The notes: a model not told the origin generated them from the letters alone. A stretch of DNA of 34,896 nucleotides from Clostridiales bacterium UBA1728 (GCA_002315975.1 DCIK01000001.1:1-34896); one strand, 5' to 3'; positions 16,350 to 24,859 are shown, numbered from the stretch's first letter. Translations and numbers: made by a program.

Positions 16350-18278
16350 ATGCCGAAAATTACTTTTCGCTTCAGCGACGGAAAGGAAATCATAGCAAAT
16401 GCCCATGCCGGCGAGACTCTGATGGAGCTGGCAAAGAGCAACGGCGTGGACATTGACGCACCCTGCGGAGGCAACGGCACCTGCGGCAAGTGCAAGCTTC
16501 GCCTCATCGAGGGCGAAGTGGATTCCAGACAGAGCAAGCACATCTCCGAAGAGGAGTGGGCCAAGGGCTGGCGTCTGGCCTGCCAGAGCCGGATCATCGA
16601 CAATGTGGTGGTGGAGGTGCCCGATTCCGCATCTGCCTTCAAGACCGGTATCCGCACCGCCGATCTGAACGATCCTGCTACCTTCTCCATCTTTGAAAAC
16701 ATCCAGACCGAGCTGAAGGATGCCGGACTGATGCAGGAGATGGCTGTGTTCAGCGCTCTGGTCACCATGACCGAGCCCACGCTGGACGACACCATGCCCG
16801 ATAACGAGCGACTGATCTGGGCTGCCGAAGAGGTAACCGGCTGCGAGAAGATTACGCTGAGCTACCCGGCTCTGCTGGAGCTGGCGGGTATGCTCCGTGA
16901 AAACGCTTTCGCGGTTCGCTGCGTTTTTGCCCGGAAGGGCGATGCGCTGGAGATTCTGGACATTCTGGACAAGGACGACACGAGCCCCATCTGCGGCGTG
17001 GCCGTGGATATCGGCACTACAACCGTTACCTGCTGTCTGGTTGATCTGGAGAACGGTCAGCTCTACGGCAAGGCCAGCGCCGGTAACGGTCAGATCCGCT
17101 ACGGCGCGGATGTGATTAACCGCATCATTCAATCCGTAAAGCCCGGCGGCGCGGAAAAGCTCCGTCACGCCGTGGTGGAGGAGACCCTGCTGCCCCTGCT
17201 GGACAGCGTGTGCCATCAGGGCGGTATCTCCCGCAAGCACATTTACCGCATCTGCATAGCCGGCAATACCACCATGGAGCATCTGCTGCTGGGCGTTTTT
17301 GCCGATCCTGTGCGGATGGAGCCCTTTGTGCCCTCCTTCTTCTCCTCCGGCAATCTCCGGGCGGCGGATGTTCTGCCCGGTCTCAACAGCGCTGCCACGC
17401 TGGTGCTGGCTCCCAATGTGGGCAGCTATGTGGGCGGCGATATCACCGCGGGTGTCCTGTCCTCTGAGCTGTGGAGAAAGAGCGAGCTGAGTCTCTTTAT
17501 CGATCTGGGCACCAACGGCGAGATCGTGCTGGGCAACAGCGACTTTATGCTCACCTGCGCCTGCTCTGCGGGCCCCGCCTTTGAGGGCGGCGAGATCAGC
17601 CACGGTATGCGCGCCACGGTGGGTGCCATCGAGGAGATCAGCATCGACAAGGAGAGCATGGAACCCCACTACTCCGTCATCGGCGAGGCGGGCACTAAGC
17701 CCGTGGGTCTTTGCGGCAGCGGCATCATTGACATTGTGGCCGCATTGTTTCGCACCGGGATTATCGATCCCAAGGGCCGCTTCCATCGGGAGGGCAAGCG
17801 GGTTCGCCGGGATGAGCACGGTCAGGGCCGCTATGTAATCGCCTTTGAGGACGAGTCTGCCGACGGCAGCGAGGTTTCCATCAACGAGACGGATATTGAT
17901 AACTTCATCCGCGCCAAGGGTGCCATTTTCTCCGCTGTGCTGCTGATGCTGCGCAAGCTGGACATGACCCCCGATATGCTGGATTACATCTGGATCGCCG
18001 GCGGTATCGGCTCGGGTATCAATTTTAAGAATGCAATAACCATCGGTATGTTCCCCGATGTGGAGCTGGACAAGTTCCACTATATCGGCAATTCCTCCCT
18101 CACCGGTGCCTATGCCATGCTGCTGGCGCGGGATGCAGAGGAGAAAGTAGAGGAGCTGGGCCGCAATATGAGCTATGTGGAGCTGAGCAACGAGGCCGGA
18201 TACATGGATGAGTTCGTGTCCGCCTGCTTCCTGCCCCATACCACGGCGAGCCTGTTCCCCAGTGTGGAGGTAGAATAA
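16350..18278 (+). CDS. acsV: corrinoid activation/regeneration protein AcsV
   Basis: 642 aa, ATG 16350 after GGAAGGGG. An N-terminal plant-type [2Fe-2S] domain has C39-x5-C45-x2-C48 and C78. A middle region follows, then a large DUF4445/ASKHA ATPase domain starting at VAVDIGTTTVTCC (near residue 213), with VGGDITAGVL, FIDLGTNGEIVLGN and IWIAGGIGSGINF as its nucleotide-binding pieces. Proteins of this type (RACE) use ATP to drive reduction of oxidised Co(II) in corrinoid proteins, here AcsCD, back to Co(I). Arginine codons include AGA and CGG, unlike the catalytic genes. It abuts the DUF3786 gene with no gap. Confidence 0.93.
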   Translation: MPKITFRFSDGKEIIANAHAGETLMELAKSNGVDIDAPCGGNGTCGKCKLRLIEGEVDSRQSKHISEEEWAKGWRLACQSRIIDNVVVEVPDSASAFKTGIRTADLNDPATFSIFENIQTELKDAGLMQEMAVFSALVTMTEPTLDDTMPDNERLIWAAEEVTGCEKITLSYPALLELAGMLRENAFAVRCVFARKGDALEILDILDKDDTSPICGVAVDIGTTTVTCCLVDLENGQLYGKASAGNGQIRYGADVINRIIQSVKPGGAEKLRHAVVEETLLPLLDSVCHQGGISRKHIYRICIAGNTTMEHLLLGVFADPVRMEPFVPSFFSSGNLRAADVLPGLNSAATLVLAPNVGSYVGGDITAGVLSSELWRKSELSLFIDLGTNGEIVLGNSDFMLTCACSAGPAFEGGEISHGMRATVGAIEEISIDKESMEPHYSVIGEAGTKPVGLCGSGIIDIVAALFRTGIIDPKGRFHREGKRVRRDEHGQGRYVIAFEDESADGSEVSINETDIDNFIRAKGAIFSAVLLMLRKLDMTPDMLDYIWIAGGIGSGINFKNAITIGMFPDVELDKFHYIGNSSLTGAYAMLLARDAEEKVEELGRNMSYVELSNEAGYMDEFVSACFLPHTTASLFPSVEVE

Positions 18279-18878
18279 ATGGAAGCACCTTACAGAGCTG
18301 ATAACCTGATCGCTGCGCCTCTGGAGCACTACATGGGGATGCTGAAGGAAGCTGACCCTATGGAGATCGCCGAGCGCACCGGCCTCAAATATGAGGACGG
18401 CAAGTTCACCCTGGAATTTCTGAATATGGTGCGTCCCATCACCTTCCCCGACTTCTCCGACGAGTGCTGGGATGACAAGGGTCGCATCCTCTTTGGCCGT
18501 TTCCTGCTGGAGGGTCACAGGGCCGGCGCCTACCACGACTTTGTGCCCTATCGTGAGCTCAAGTGGGGCGAGACCTACAACGAGCCCTTTACCAACCGCT
18601 GCATCAACCGTATGTCCGGCACCTATGGCTGGAGGCCTGAGGTGTTCAGGAAGGCCTGCGAGGGTCTGGGCGGTGTGCCCTTCCAGAGCAGCGGCATCGG
18701 CTACGAGTTCCGCTTTATGCCCGAGCTCTACATCCGCTTCATTCTCTGGGAAGGGGACGAGGAATTCCCCGCTGCGGCGCAGATCCTCTTCTCCGACAAC
18801 TTCGACAACGCCTTCTCCGGCGAGGACCGGGTATACTGCTGCGAGCAGATTCTCGGCAACATGAAGCGCTATCACTGA
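18279..18878 (+). CDS. DUF3786 domain protein at the end of the acs cluster
   Basis: 199 aa, ATG 18279 immediately after the acsV stop, with GGAGGT (18268-18273) as ribosome site. It matches what I know of DUF3786: ITFPDFSDECW near residue 50, ILFGRFLLEG, then YHDFVPYRELKWGETY with the conserved aromatic residues, and LFSDNFDNAFSGEDRVYCCEQIL near the end. Members occur in anaerobes with corrinoid or CODH/ACS genes, but no function is established as far as I know. Being fused in expression to acsV hints at corrinoid protein assembly or repair. It is the last gene before a bidirectional terminator. Confidence 0.8.
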   Translation: MEAPYRADNLIAAPLEHYMGMLKEADPMEIAERTGLKYEDGKFTLEFLNMVRPITFPDFSDECWDDKGRILFGRFLLEGHRAGAYHDFVPYRELKWGETYNEPFTNRCINRMSGTYGWRPEVFRKACEGLGGVPFQSSGIGYEFRFMPELYIRFILWEGDEEFPAAAQILFSDNFDNAFSGEDRVYCCEQILGNMKRYH

Positions 18879-18887
18879 GAGTTACAT

Positions 18888-18927
18888 AAAAAATCCTCTC
18901 CGCTTTTTTGAGCGGAGAGGATTTTTT
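18888..18927. terminator. bidirectional terminator between acs cluster and barstar gene
   Basis: AAAAAATCCTCTCCGCT (18888-18904) pairs perfectly with AGCGGAGAGGATTTTTT (18911-18927) around a short T-rich loop. T-runs exist on both strands, so it can end the plus-strand acs transcript and the convergent barnase/barstar transcript. It overlaps the barstar stop codon. Confidence 0.92.
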
Positions 18928-19186
18928 ACTCTATGGAGAAGGTAAAGGAGCTGTCAGCGGCGGCATCCGAGAGGATGTGCTTGAAGGTAATGCATTTCGG
19001 GATGCCGATGGCCTCCTCTAAAGCGTCCCAGTTCAGGATGCGGAGGCTGGCGTGGCTGTCGGTGAGACAGTCATAGAGGGCATCGAAGTTAGCCCCGTAG
19101 TATTCGGGGAAGGAGAGGAGCCTTGCAAGCTCTGCATGGAGGTCAGAGAGGGAGCCGATAACGGCGCAATCCAGTGTGTATTCCAT
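18926..19186 (-). CDS. barstar family ribonuclease inhibitor
   Basis: 86 aa, close to barstar length (about 90). Family signs: SLSDLHAELARLLSFPEYYGANFDALYDCLTD, which matches the inhibitor helix and loop where Asp residues block the RNase active site, and the C-terminal beta strand. It acts in the cytoplasm to neutralise the RNase encoded just upstream. The ATG overlaps the RNase stop as TGATG, so inhibitor synthesis is coupled to that of the toxin. It is the last gene of the minus-strand group. Confidence 0.92.
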   Translation of the reverse strand: MEYTLDCAVIGSLSDLHAELARLLSFPEYYGANFDALYDCLTDSHASLRILNWDALEEAIGIPKCITFKHILSDAAADSSFTFSIE

Positions 19187-19770
19187 CAGGGCTCACCGTA
19201 GAGCAGCTCGAAGCTCTCATAATGGTCGTCGGTGTAGTAGATCAGGCCATCGTTACTGAAAACGATGCGCTTGGCTCCCCGGGAGGAAGCACCGAGGGTG
19301 TCGATATCGCACTCGGTATAGCTGCGGCCTTCGGCCTCGGGCAGAAGACCCTCATAGTTACCGAAGCGGCTGCCGCCGATGCACTTGCCGGGTGCATAGG
19401 GCTCCAGACTGCCGCCGGTCCAGCCCAGCTTTTCGGCTTCCTTCTTGGTGATGTAGTTATAGGGCAGATGACCGTAATACTGGATGTAGAGAGCCACATC
19501 CTGCTTGTTGTCGTAGCTCTTATCCTCATCCACAGGCCGCGCAGGGTCGGGCTTATCCAGCGGGAGACCGGAGGGAACATCCACTTCCCCGTCGTCCTCC
19601 GGCGGAGCGGTTTCCGGCGCAACGGTCTGGGGCACGGCAGTGACGAGCTCTTCAACGCTTTCGCCGGCGGGAACGGGGCTTTCGGCTTCGCCGCCGGGAA
19701 GGAAAAAATAGATCGCAAGGGCGGCCAGGAAAAAGATCAATGCATTGCGAAACTTCTTATCACGCAGCAT
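19186..19770 (-). CDS. barnase-type ribonuclease with N-terminal membrane or signal segment
   Basis: 194 aa, ATG 19770 after AAGGAG. Residues 10-24 form a hydrophobic segment (signal peptide or anchor), followed by a Pro/Glu/Thr linker to about residue 88 and then the RNase N1/T1 fold. It aligns with barnase along its length: YITKKEAEKLGW, APGKCIGGSRFGN and the C-terminal TDDHYESF. The catalytic residues are E153 in YTECDI, R168 in KRIVFSND and H183 in DDHYESF. It should cleave RNA outside the cell or at the envelope, with barstar protecting the producer. It lies 12 bp behind the YdcF-like gene, so co-transcription is likely. Confidence 0.93.
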   Translation of the reverse strand: MLRDKKFRNALIFFLAALAIYFFLPGGEAESPVPAGESVEELVTAVPQTVAPETAPPEDDGEVDVPSGLPLDKPDPARPVDEDKSYDNKQDVALYIQYYGHLPYNYITKKEAEKLGWTGGSLEPYAPGKCIGGSRFGNYEGLLPEAEGRSYTECDIDTLGASSRGAKRIVFSNDGLIYYTDDHYESFELLYGEP

Positions 19771-19782
19771 GGGGAACTCCTT

Positions 19783-20544
19783 TCATATGGTACCCCGGAG
19801 TTTCAGCACCACAAGGGCACAAAACTCGCGGAGGGCGTAGTGCAGATAGCCGGCAGCCGAGCAGGGCGCGGGGATGCCGTAGAAGCTCTGAGGCCAGTTC
19901 TGTACCTGCGCCAGCTTCAGGGCCCGGAAAATGTGGAAGTTGCTGGTGACGACACCCACGCTGCGGATGTTATCGCCGAGCAAAGGCACGGAATAGAGAA
20001 AATTGGTTTCGGTGCTGGTGGAATTTTCTTCGAGGATAATGCGGTTTTCGTCTATGCCCCGGGCAAGCAGACCTTCACGGATGCAGGCGGCCTCGCTGAT
20101 GCCTTCGTCGGTGCCCTGACCGCCGGAGGCGATGCAGAGGGTATCGGGGTTATCCTGAAGATAGGCGGCGGCGGCGCTGATGCGCTGGTAGAGGGCACCG
20201 CTGGGGGCGGTACCGTTGACCTTGGCACCCAGCACGATGATGGCATCCAGCTTTTCGGGCGCTTTGGAAAAGCTGCCGGAGACCACGAAGCTTTCCACAT
20301 AAAAGAAAAGGGAGAAGCCCAGCACCAGAGCTGTGCGCCACAGGACTATAAACCAGCGGGGGAGAGGTACGGGAACAGAGTGGGTGAGGGAATAGCGCAC
20401 CAGAGCATAGCGGACAAAGCAGACCGCTGCGGCCAGAGGCCAGAGCCAGAGCATGGACTGGGCGAAGCTGATGACAATGCCCATGCCCAGATAATAGACC
20501 AGACAGAAAATACCGATGCCAAGGATGCAATTATTCAGAATCAT
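19783..20544 (-). CDS. YdcF/DUF218 family membrane protein
   Basis: 253 aa, starting in an ATGA overlap with the XpaC-like gene. About three or four N-terminal hydrophobic segments (residues 1-90) are followed by a DUF218 domain: DAIIVLGAKVNG near 100, SGALYQRISAAAAYLQDNP, IASGGQGTDEGISEA around 140, and ILEENSTSTETNF near 170, then VTSNFHIFRA. Related proteins (YdcF, SanA, ElyC) are linked to envelope maintenance, and E. coli YdcF can bind SAM, but the true reaction is unknown. Its neighbours, an XpaC-like protein and an exported RNase, do not settle its role. Confidence 0.88.
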   Translation of the reverse strand: MILNNCILGIGIFCLVYYLGMGIVISFAQSMLWLWPLAAAVCFVRYALVRYSLTHSVPVPLPRWFIVLWRTALVLGFSLFFYVESFVVSGSFSKAPEKLDAIIVLGAKVNGTAPSGALYQRISAAAAYLQDNPDTLCIASGGQGTDEGISEAACIREGLLARGIDENRIILEENSTSTETNFLYSVPLLGDNIRSVGVVTSNFHIFRALKLAQVQNWPQSFYGIPAPCSAAGYLHYALREFCALVVLKLRGTI

Positions 20545-21791
20545 TTTTGCTGCTCCTGTCTGGCGGCGGCAGCGCCGAAATTGGCACCGCCCACAAAGCC
20601 GTCCTGACGAAGAAGGCTGTCCATGGTTCTGATCTCGGCGTTGATGTCCATGGTTTCCGTGAGGAAGAGGGAGTCGTACTGCTTTTCAAAGGCCTCACAG
20701 AGGGTTTTCATCATGCCCTCGATATTCTCCTTGGAGCGGCGGATGTTTTCGCCCTCCACGGTGCTGCGCTCGAAGGACGCATAGGAGCGGAGCAGCTTGA
20801 TGGTGGTGGGCAGGTAGTAGTCCATGAAGCGGCGGAGCTGCTGGGCCTTATCCGGGGTCTGTCGAACGGCCAGAAAGGTGGCGCGGGCGACAGTCTCGAT
20901 GCGGGTAATCAGCTCGCTCATCTCCTCATCCTCAATGAGGACATTGAGCTGCTGCAGCTCGGTGAGCATGGCCTCGTAGCTGTCGGCCTCGGCGGTTTTG
21001 GAGGCCTTTTCCTCCTGCTGCCGCTGCTGCTCCTGGGCGGCCTTGCGCTCGGCGGCGGCAGCGGGGTTGACGATCAGCTCGCCCGCGCCCACATCCACCC
21101 GGGCATCGGGGCCGAAGTAGCCGCGGCTGACCATATCCCGGAGATCGGCAACGCATTTATCATACTTGCGCTTCATCTGGGCAGCGAGAAACTTCAGGTT
21201 CACGCTGGGATACTGGCCAACGGTTTCCAGATAGCGGGTATAGAGCTTTTCCTTGCGCTTCATGCTGAGACTGAGACCCAAAGGGAAGCTGCCGGCAAAA
21301 AGGAAGGTGGCGGCTATGATGGGGATGCCGGGATCGAGAGTGCCGAAGAGCAGCTTGGCCACGGAGAGCACACCCAGCACAGCGGCAGGAGTAAAGAGGG
21401 CGGCCACGGGAATCAGCAGGGCGTTGGCACCCTTGCTGACGGGGCGGAGCTTCTTTTCTCTCTTAGGCTGGGAGACGGCAGAGGCCTGCTGCCGTTCGGC
21501 GCGCTGACGGGCATAGTCATCCTCGGCAGATTTGAAATCGTTGGTATAGCGGTAGCGATACTGAGATGCGGTTTGCCGGGCGTTTTTTTGCGCCTCTTTT
21601 GCGCTGTCGCGGATGGAGCGGACGCTTTCGCCCACGGAGCGGAGCAGCTCGTCCTTGCTGGCAGAGGCGGCATCCAGTACGCTGTCTGAGGCGTTTTTCA
21701 GCTCGCGGAGTATGGACTGAGCCAGATCGCCCAGATCATCGTTATTGTTCGGCCTGCGGTCGCCGAAGGGATCAAAGGGGGTCTGGGGCAT
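20541..21791 (-). CDS. XpaC-like (5-bromo-4-chloroindolyl phosphate hydrolysis family) membrane protein
   Basis: 416 aa from ATG 21791, supported by GGGAGGGA; the frame continues upstream but without a good ribosome site and into a repeat-containing gap. Residues 1-120 are polar and charged with coiled-coil character. Two hydrophobic segments lie near 123-145 and 153-175. A long helical cytoplasmic part follows (Gln/Ala/Glu-rich linker around 270-300), then ETVARATFLAVRQTPDKAQQLRRFMDYYLPTTIKLL, which is typical of XpaC. XpaC genes often sit beside telA (toxic anion resistance); none is seen here. The biochemical role of the family is not known. Confidence 0.8.
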   Translation of the reverse strand: MPQTPFDPFGDRRPNNNDDLGDLAQSILRELKNASDSVLDAASASKDELLRSVGESVRSIRDSAKEAQKNARQTASQYRYRYTNDFKSAEDDYARQRAERQQASAVSQPKREKKLRPVSKGANALLIPVAALFTPAAVLGVLSVAKLLFGTLDPGIPIIAATFLFAGSFPLGLSLSMKRKEKLYTRYLETVGQYPSVNLKFLAAQMKRKYDKCVADLRDMVSRGYFGPDARVDVGAGELIVNPAAAAERKAAQEQQRQQEEKASKTAEADSYEAMLTELQQLNVLIEDEEMSELITRIETVARATFLAVRQTPDKAQQLRRFMDYYLPTTIKLLRSYASFERSTVEGENIRRSKENIEGMMKTLCEAFEKQYDSLFLTETMDINAEIRTMDSLLRQDGFVGGANFGAAAARQEQQK

Positions 21792-22123
21792 AGGAAATCC
21801 CTCCCTGTATTTTTGCAATGAGAAAGTGGATTGGGAATGTGCACTGCGGTACATTTTTGCGATTGTAATACTATGAAGTTGAAGGGAAGAAACCCGGAGC
21901 GGTTTCAATGAACTGATTTGTCCTGCAGAACCCTGTAACCCCGTAGGGCACGGCCTCCCGGCCGTGCCGTGTGGGACAAGAACTGTGTCCGTTTCACCGG
22001 ACAAAGCAAGACTCGCAGGCTTTCGGCTCGTCCGGAGGCCGAACCCTACATAGGCTTTTCTACGATTGCCGGCACAAAGCCGGAATCTTTACACGAGCAC
22101 AAACTTCGTTTTACAATCGAATA
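21792..22123. other. 332-bp gap with a composite palindromic repeat and no gene
   Basis: No credible coding sequence or tRNA. The right part (21943-22087) holds several hairpins, annotated separately; the left part (21792-21940) is less GC-rich and should contain the promoter of the XpaC-like gene, but I find no convincing -35/-10 pair there. Confidence 0.6.
21943..22087. repeat. composite palindromic element
   Basis: Outer arms GTAGGG (21943-21948) and CCCTAC (22044-22049) enclose hairpins GGCACGGCC-TCCC-GGCCGTGCC (21947-21968, which competes with the outer arm for two bases), TGTCCG/CGGACA (21986-22003) and TTCGGC/GCCGAA (22022-22043). A further hairpin, GATTGCCGGC/GCCGGAATC, follows at about 22065-22087. 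It is probably one or two dispersed intergenic repeats. Confidence 0.65.
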
Positions 22124-23530
22124 TTATTCGATGAGGCTCATGGAGGCGGCGTACCACACGTTCTGGTAGCGCACGAAGGCCAGAATGTAGCTGTCCTCCA
22201 GCTGGGATTTGTTGGTGCTGTACCAGCTCTGGGCGGAAAGGTTGGCCTTGTAGCTGACGGTGCAGGTGAAGCAGTTTTCGCCACGGGAGACGAAGTTGTC
22301 GTAGAAGAGATAATCATAGCTGATCTGGGTATCGGAGGCCCAGATCATGGCGGCGGTGGAATTGGAGAAGTAATTATAGAGCTCCGTGCCGTAGAGCGTT
22401 TTCTGGAGCACGCTCTGCAGGTGGCTGTTGTCGCCGGCGGCGTAGGCCATGTTATCATCGAAGAAGGCTCTGACAAGCTCCAGATGCTCCTCCTTCAAAG
22501 CGGCATCGTTTACGGGGGTGTAGACCAGACTGCCGTCTTTGTTCTCGGTCTTTTCCAGCGTGACACCTGCGGGGGGAGTGACCTCGATGACCGGCTCCCG
22601 GTAGAGGCCGGAGGCAGAGTAGGTGAGCTGGGCAGCGCTGCAGCCGTCACCTAAAAAGCGCTCCAGACCCTTCAGGGGGTTGAGACCGCTGTCAGTGAGC
22701 TCCGCGGCGCTGAGGGCGGTGCCGCAGACGGTGACGGTGGAGCCGGCGGGGACGGTGACGCTGAAGCTGTAGCCGCCGCTGCCGCCGGGACGGTAGACGG
22801 GGATGCCGTTCTCTTCGGTGGCGCTGATCTCGTTGCCGGAAGCGTCGGTGACGGTGAGCTCACCGTAGAGGCCGGAGATTTCGTAGCGCCGGAGGGAGGG
22901 CTTTTCGGCGTAGCGCTCCTCCAGAGCGGTGAGGGAGGAGAGCGCCACGGCGGAATCGGTCAGATAGCTCTCGCCCACGGCCACACCGTTGAGGTAGAGA
23001 GGCTCGTCGGCCATGGCCTCCAGAGCGATGGTGGCGGAGCTGAGGGCATAGGGGGAGATGTAGGGCACAGCGCTCTCAACCTCCCATGCATAGAAGCCGA
23101 AGCCCACGCTCCTGCCCTTCTTCAGGGTGATGCGGGCCACATCGGCAGCCCCGGCCTTGATGGTGTAAACGGGCCTGTCGGCGGTGGAGGTGCCGGCGGC
23201 TTCCCGGTAGGTGAAGCTCTTGCCTGTGCAGGAGGCATCGAAGTAGGCGTTGATGATATCCTCGTTGTTCTCAAACTCGGTGAGAGTGAGGATGGGCTGG
23301 GAGAGCATAAGGGCGCGGTAATCGTCCTCGGTCTTGCCCTCCATCCAGGCGGTGACGGCATGGGCTCCGCGACCCTGCTCATAGGCGGCAAGGTAGCGGC
23401 TGAAGACGAAGAGACCGGCAAAGCCCACCAGAAGGAAGGTCACGGCATAAATCACAAGACCGCGGCGGAAAGCCTTCCGCCGGTTTTTACGCTTCCGGGG
23501 TGCGGGATTGGAAGAACGCGGTTCAGCCAT
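22124..23530 (-). CDS. membrane-anchored extracytoplasmic protein of unknown function
   Basis: 468 aa. A very basic cytoplasmic tail (PRKRKNRRKAFRR, residues 11-23) precedes one membrane segment (about 25-45); the remainder should lie outside the cell. The ectodomain is rich in Ser, Thr, Ala, Gly and Tyr and looks beta-structured, with a middle region, YRPGGSGGYSFSVTVPAGSTVTVCG, that resembles a surface Ig-like module. A C-terminal part, around NNMAYAAG-type residues 360-468, is NTF2-like or TcaA-like in feel, but I cannot assign a family. Its start overlaps the end of the glycosidase gene by 8 bp, so the two are coupled and may act together at the envelope. Confidence 0.75.
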   Translation of the reverse strand: MAEPRSSNPAPRKRKNRRKAFRRGLVIYAVTFLLVGFAGLFVFSRYLAAYEQGRGAHAVTAWMEGKTEDDYRALMLSQPILTLTEFENNEDIINAYFDASCTGKSFTYREAAGTSTADRPVYTIKAGAADVARITLKKGRSVGFGFYAWEVESAVPYISPYALSSATIALEAMADEPLYLNGVAVGESYLTDSAVALSSLTALEERYAEKPSLRRYEISGLYGELTVTDASGNEISATEENGIPVYRPGGSGGYSFSVTVPAGSTVTVCGTALSAAELTDSGLNPLKGLERFLGDGCSAAQLTYSASGLYREPVIEVTPPAGVTLEKTENKDGSLVYTPVNDAALKEEHLELVRAFFDDNMAYAAGDNSHLQSVLQKTLYGTELYNYFSNSTAAMIWASDTQISYDYLFYDNFVSRGENCFTCTVSYKANLSAQSWYSTNKSQLEDSYILAFVRYQNVWYAASMSLIE

Positions 23531-24599
23531 TGCTGCTGCCCTCCTTCAGAACGATGAAACCATCGGGGATATAGCGGGGGCCGGTGACAGAGGCGCAGGA
23601 ATTGATGATCTCGCCCTCGTAGACCATGACGGAGGAGGAGCCGCCGTCCAGATTGCCCACGTTGACAGCGCCGTACTCCAGCATCACATCGCAGACATCC
23701 TCCAGCGTGGCACCCAGCGTGCCCACCTGACGGCCATCGAGCACCAGGAGCAGCAGCGCACCGTCGGCTCGCTGACCGATGGCGGTGCGGGGATTGATGC
23801 CGCTGTCGAGGTTCTGGGTCTGAATCTGGCCGTTAATGACCAGAGCGCCGTCAATGGCACCCTCCATATTGAAGTTTACGGCGTACTGAATGCCCGCGTC
23901 CAGCGCCTGCTGGCCGGTGTAGCGGCCAAGAAGCAGGCGGCCGTCCCTGTCAAGACCGACCACACTGGAGTAGCTGGCGCCGGCGCTGCCGTAGACGATT
24001 TTGCCGTTCTGGATCACCAGACCTGTGGGGATGCCGCCGTTGCCGCGGCCGTTTTCATCGTTGAAGCCGCCGCCGTTGATGCCGGCAATGCCGTCGTACT
24101 TGGCCACCATGTCGGTGAGCTGCAGACCCGCTGCCTTGCCCAGATTGTCGGAGGTGCCGACAATGACGCTCTTGGGATCGCGGACGATGAGCAGCTTGCC
24201 CTTGTAGGTGCTGCCCTTGATCTCGATGAGCTGGAGATAGGGCGTTTCCTCGGCGGTGCCTGGGGTAGTGCTCTCGCTCTCTCCCTCTGCGGGGGCGGCA
24301 ATGTGGATCAGGTTCAGGTTTACGCTCTCCTGGGCATCACCGAGGGCGATGTTTTCGGCGGAAACCTCTAAAAAGGACAGCTCTTCATCGGAGAGAAAGA
24401 TGCCGGGTATCCACTTGAGGGCGGAGGTCTCCTTCATGCTGCGGCAGAAGAGCTCCGTGATTGTGGGGGAGGGCCCCTTTTCAAATACATAGATCACGCC
24501 CAGCAGCAGCACGAGGATCAGCAGCAGAGTCAGAAAAAATACGGTAAAGAAACGGCCGACGCGCCGAATCGGTGAATTCCATTTTCTTGCTTGTGTCAT
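23523..24599 (-). CDS. phosphodiester glycosidase (NAGPA-type) family exported protein
   Basis: 358 aa, ATG 24599 with AAGGAAG upstream. A basic N-terminus and one hydrophobic segment (about 15-40) place the catalytic part outside the membrane. The NAGPA/DUF2233 signature is clear: GINGGGFNDENGRGNGG near residue 178, GLDRDGRLLLGRYTG, NFNMEGAIDGALVINGQ, NPRTAIGQRADGALLLLVLDGR, and the terminal NLDGGSSSVMVYEGEIIN. The family includes the mammalian uncovering enzyme and bacterial proteins acting on wall teichoic acid or exopolysaccharide linkages; the substrate here is unknown. A good promoter lies just upstream. Confidence 0.9.
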   Translation of the reverse strand: MTQARKWNSPIRRVGRFFTVFFLTLLLILVLLLGVIYVFEKGPSPTITELFCRSMKETSALKWIPGIFLSDEELSFLEVSAENIALGDAQESVNLNLIHIAAPAEGESESTTPGTAEETPYLQLIEIKGSTYKGKLLIVRDPKSVIVGTSDNLGKAAGLQLTDMVAKYDGIAGINGGGFNDENGRGNGGIPTGLVIQNGKIVYGSAGASYSSVVGLDRDGRLLLGRYTGQQALDAGIQYAVNFNMEGAIDGALVINGQIQTQNLDSGINPRTAIGQRADGALLLLVLDGRQVGTLGATLEDVCDVMLEYGAVNVGNLDGGSSSVMVYEGEIINSCASVTGPRYIPDGFIVLKEGSSNG

Positions 24600-24636
24600 A
24601 GGGGGATACTTCCTTTATGTAATATGGAGACACTAT

Positions 24637-24665
24637 ATTATAACGGGAAAGAGGAAATTTCGCAA
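24637..24665 (-). promoter_or_regulatory. promoter of the phosphodiester glycosidase gene
   Basis: On the minus strand, TTGCGA (24665-24660) and TATAAT (24642-24637) with a 17-bp spacer, about 38 bp before the start codon. The -10 is perfect. Confidence 0.7.
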
Positions 24666-24747
24666 GATGGAAATTTAAGGTTTGAGAAATCTGACGATGA
24701 GGCGGCTCGTCCGAGAGACTGAGCCCGGAGGGAGAGCAGTCAAAAAG

Positions 24748-24859
24748 GCTTCCCCTCTGGGGAAGCTGTCGAGCGAAGCGAGACTGAAGAGGTGCCCCCC
24801 TCAGTTGCTTCGCGCCGGCTCTCCCATTCCCTGCGGGAACAGAGGGAGCCGAGAGGGGA
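24748..24859. repeat. composite palindromic repeat between divergent genes
   Basis: GCTTCCCC-TCT-GGGGAAGC (24748-24766) is a perfect hairpin. It is followed by a second element in which CCCCTC (24797-24802) pairs with GAGGGG (24853-24858) around inner hairpins including GGCTCTCCC/GGGAGCC. The plan (closing stem plus two inner hairpins) is that of the tandem repeats at 5461. Confidence 0.7.

Noticed and set aside
19174..20607. Plus-strand frame of 477 aa across barnase and the YdcF-like gene
   Set aside because: It covers two recognisable minus-strand genes and has no family signature.
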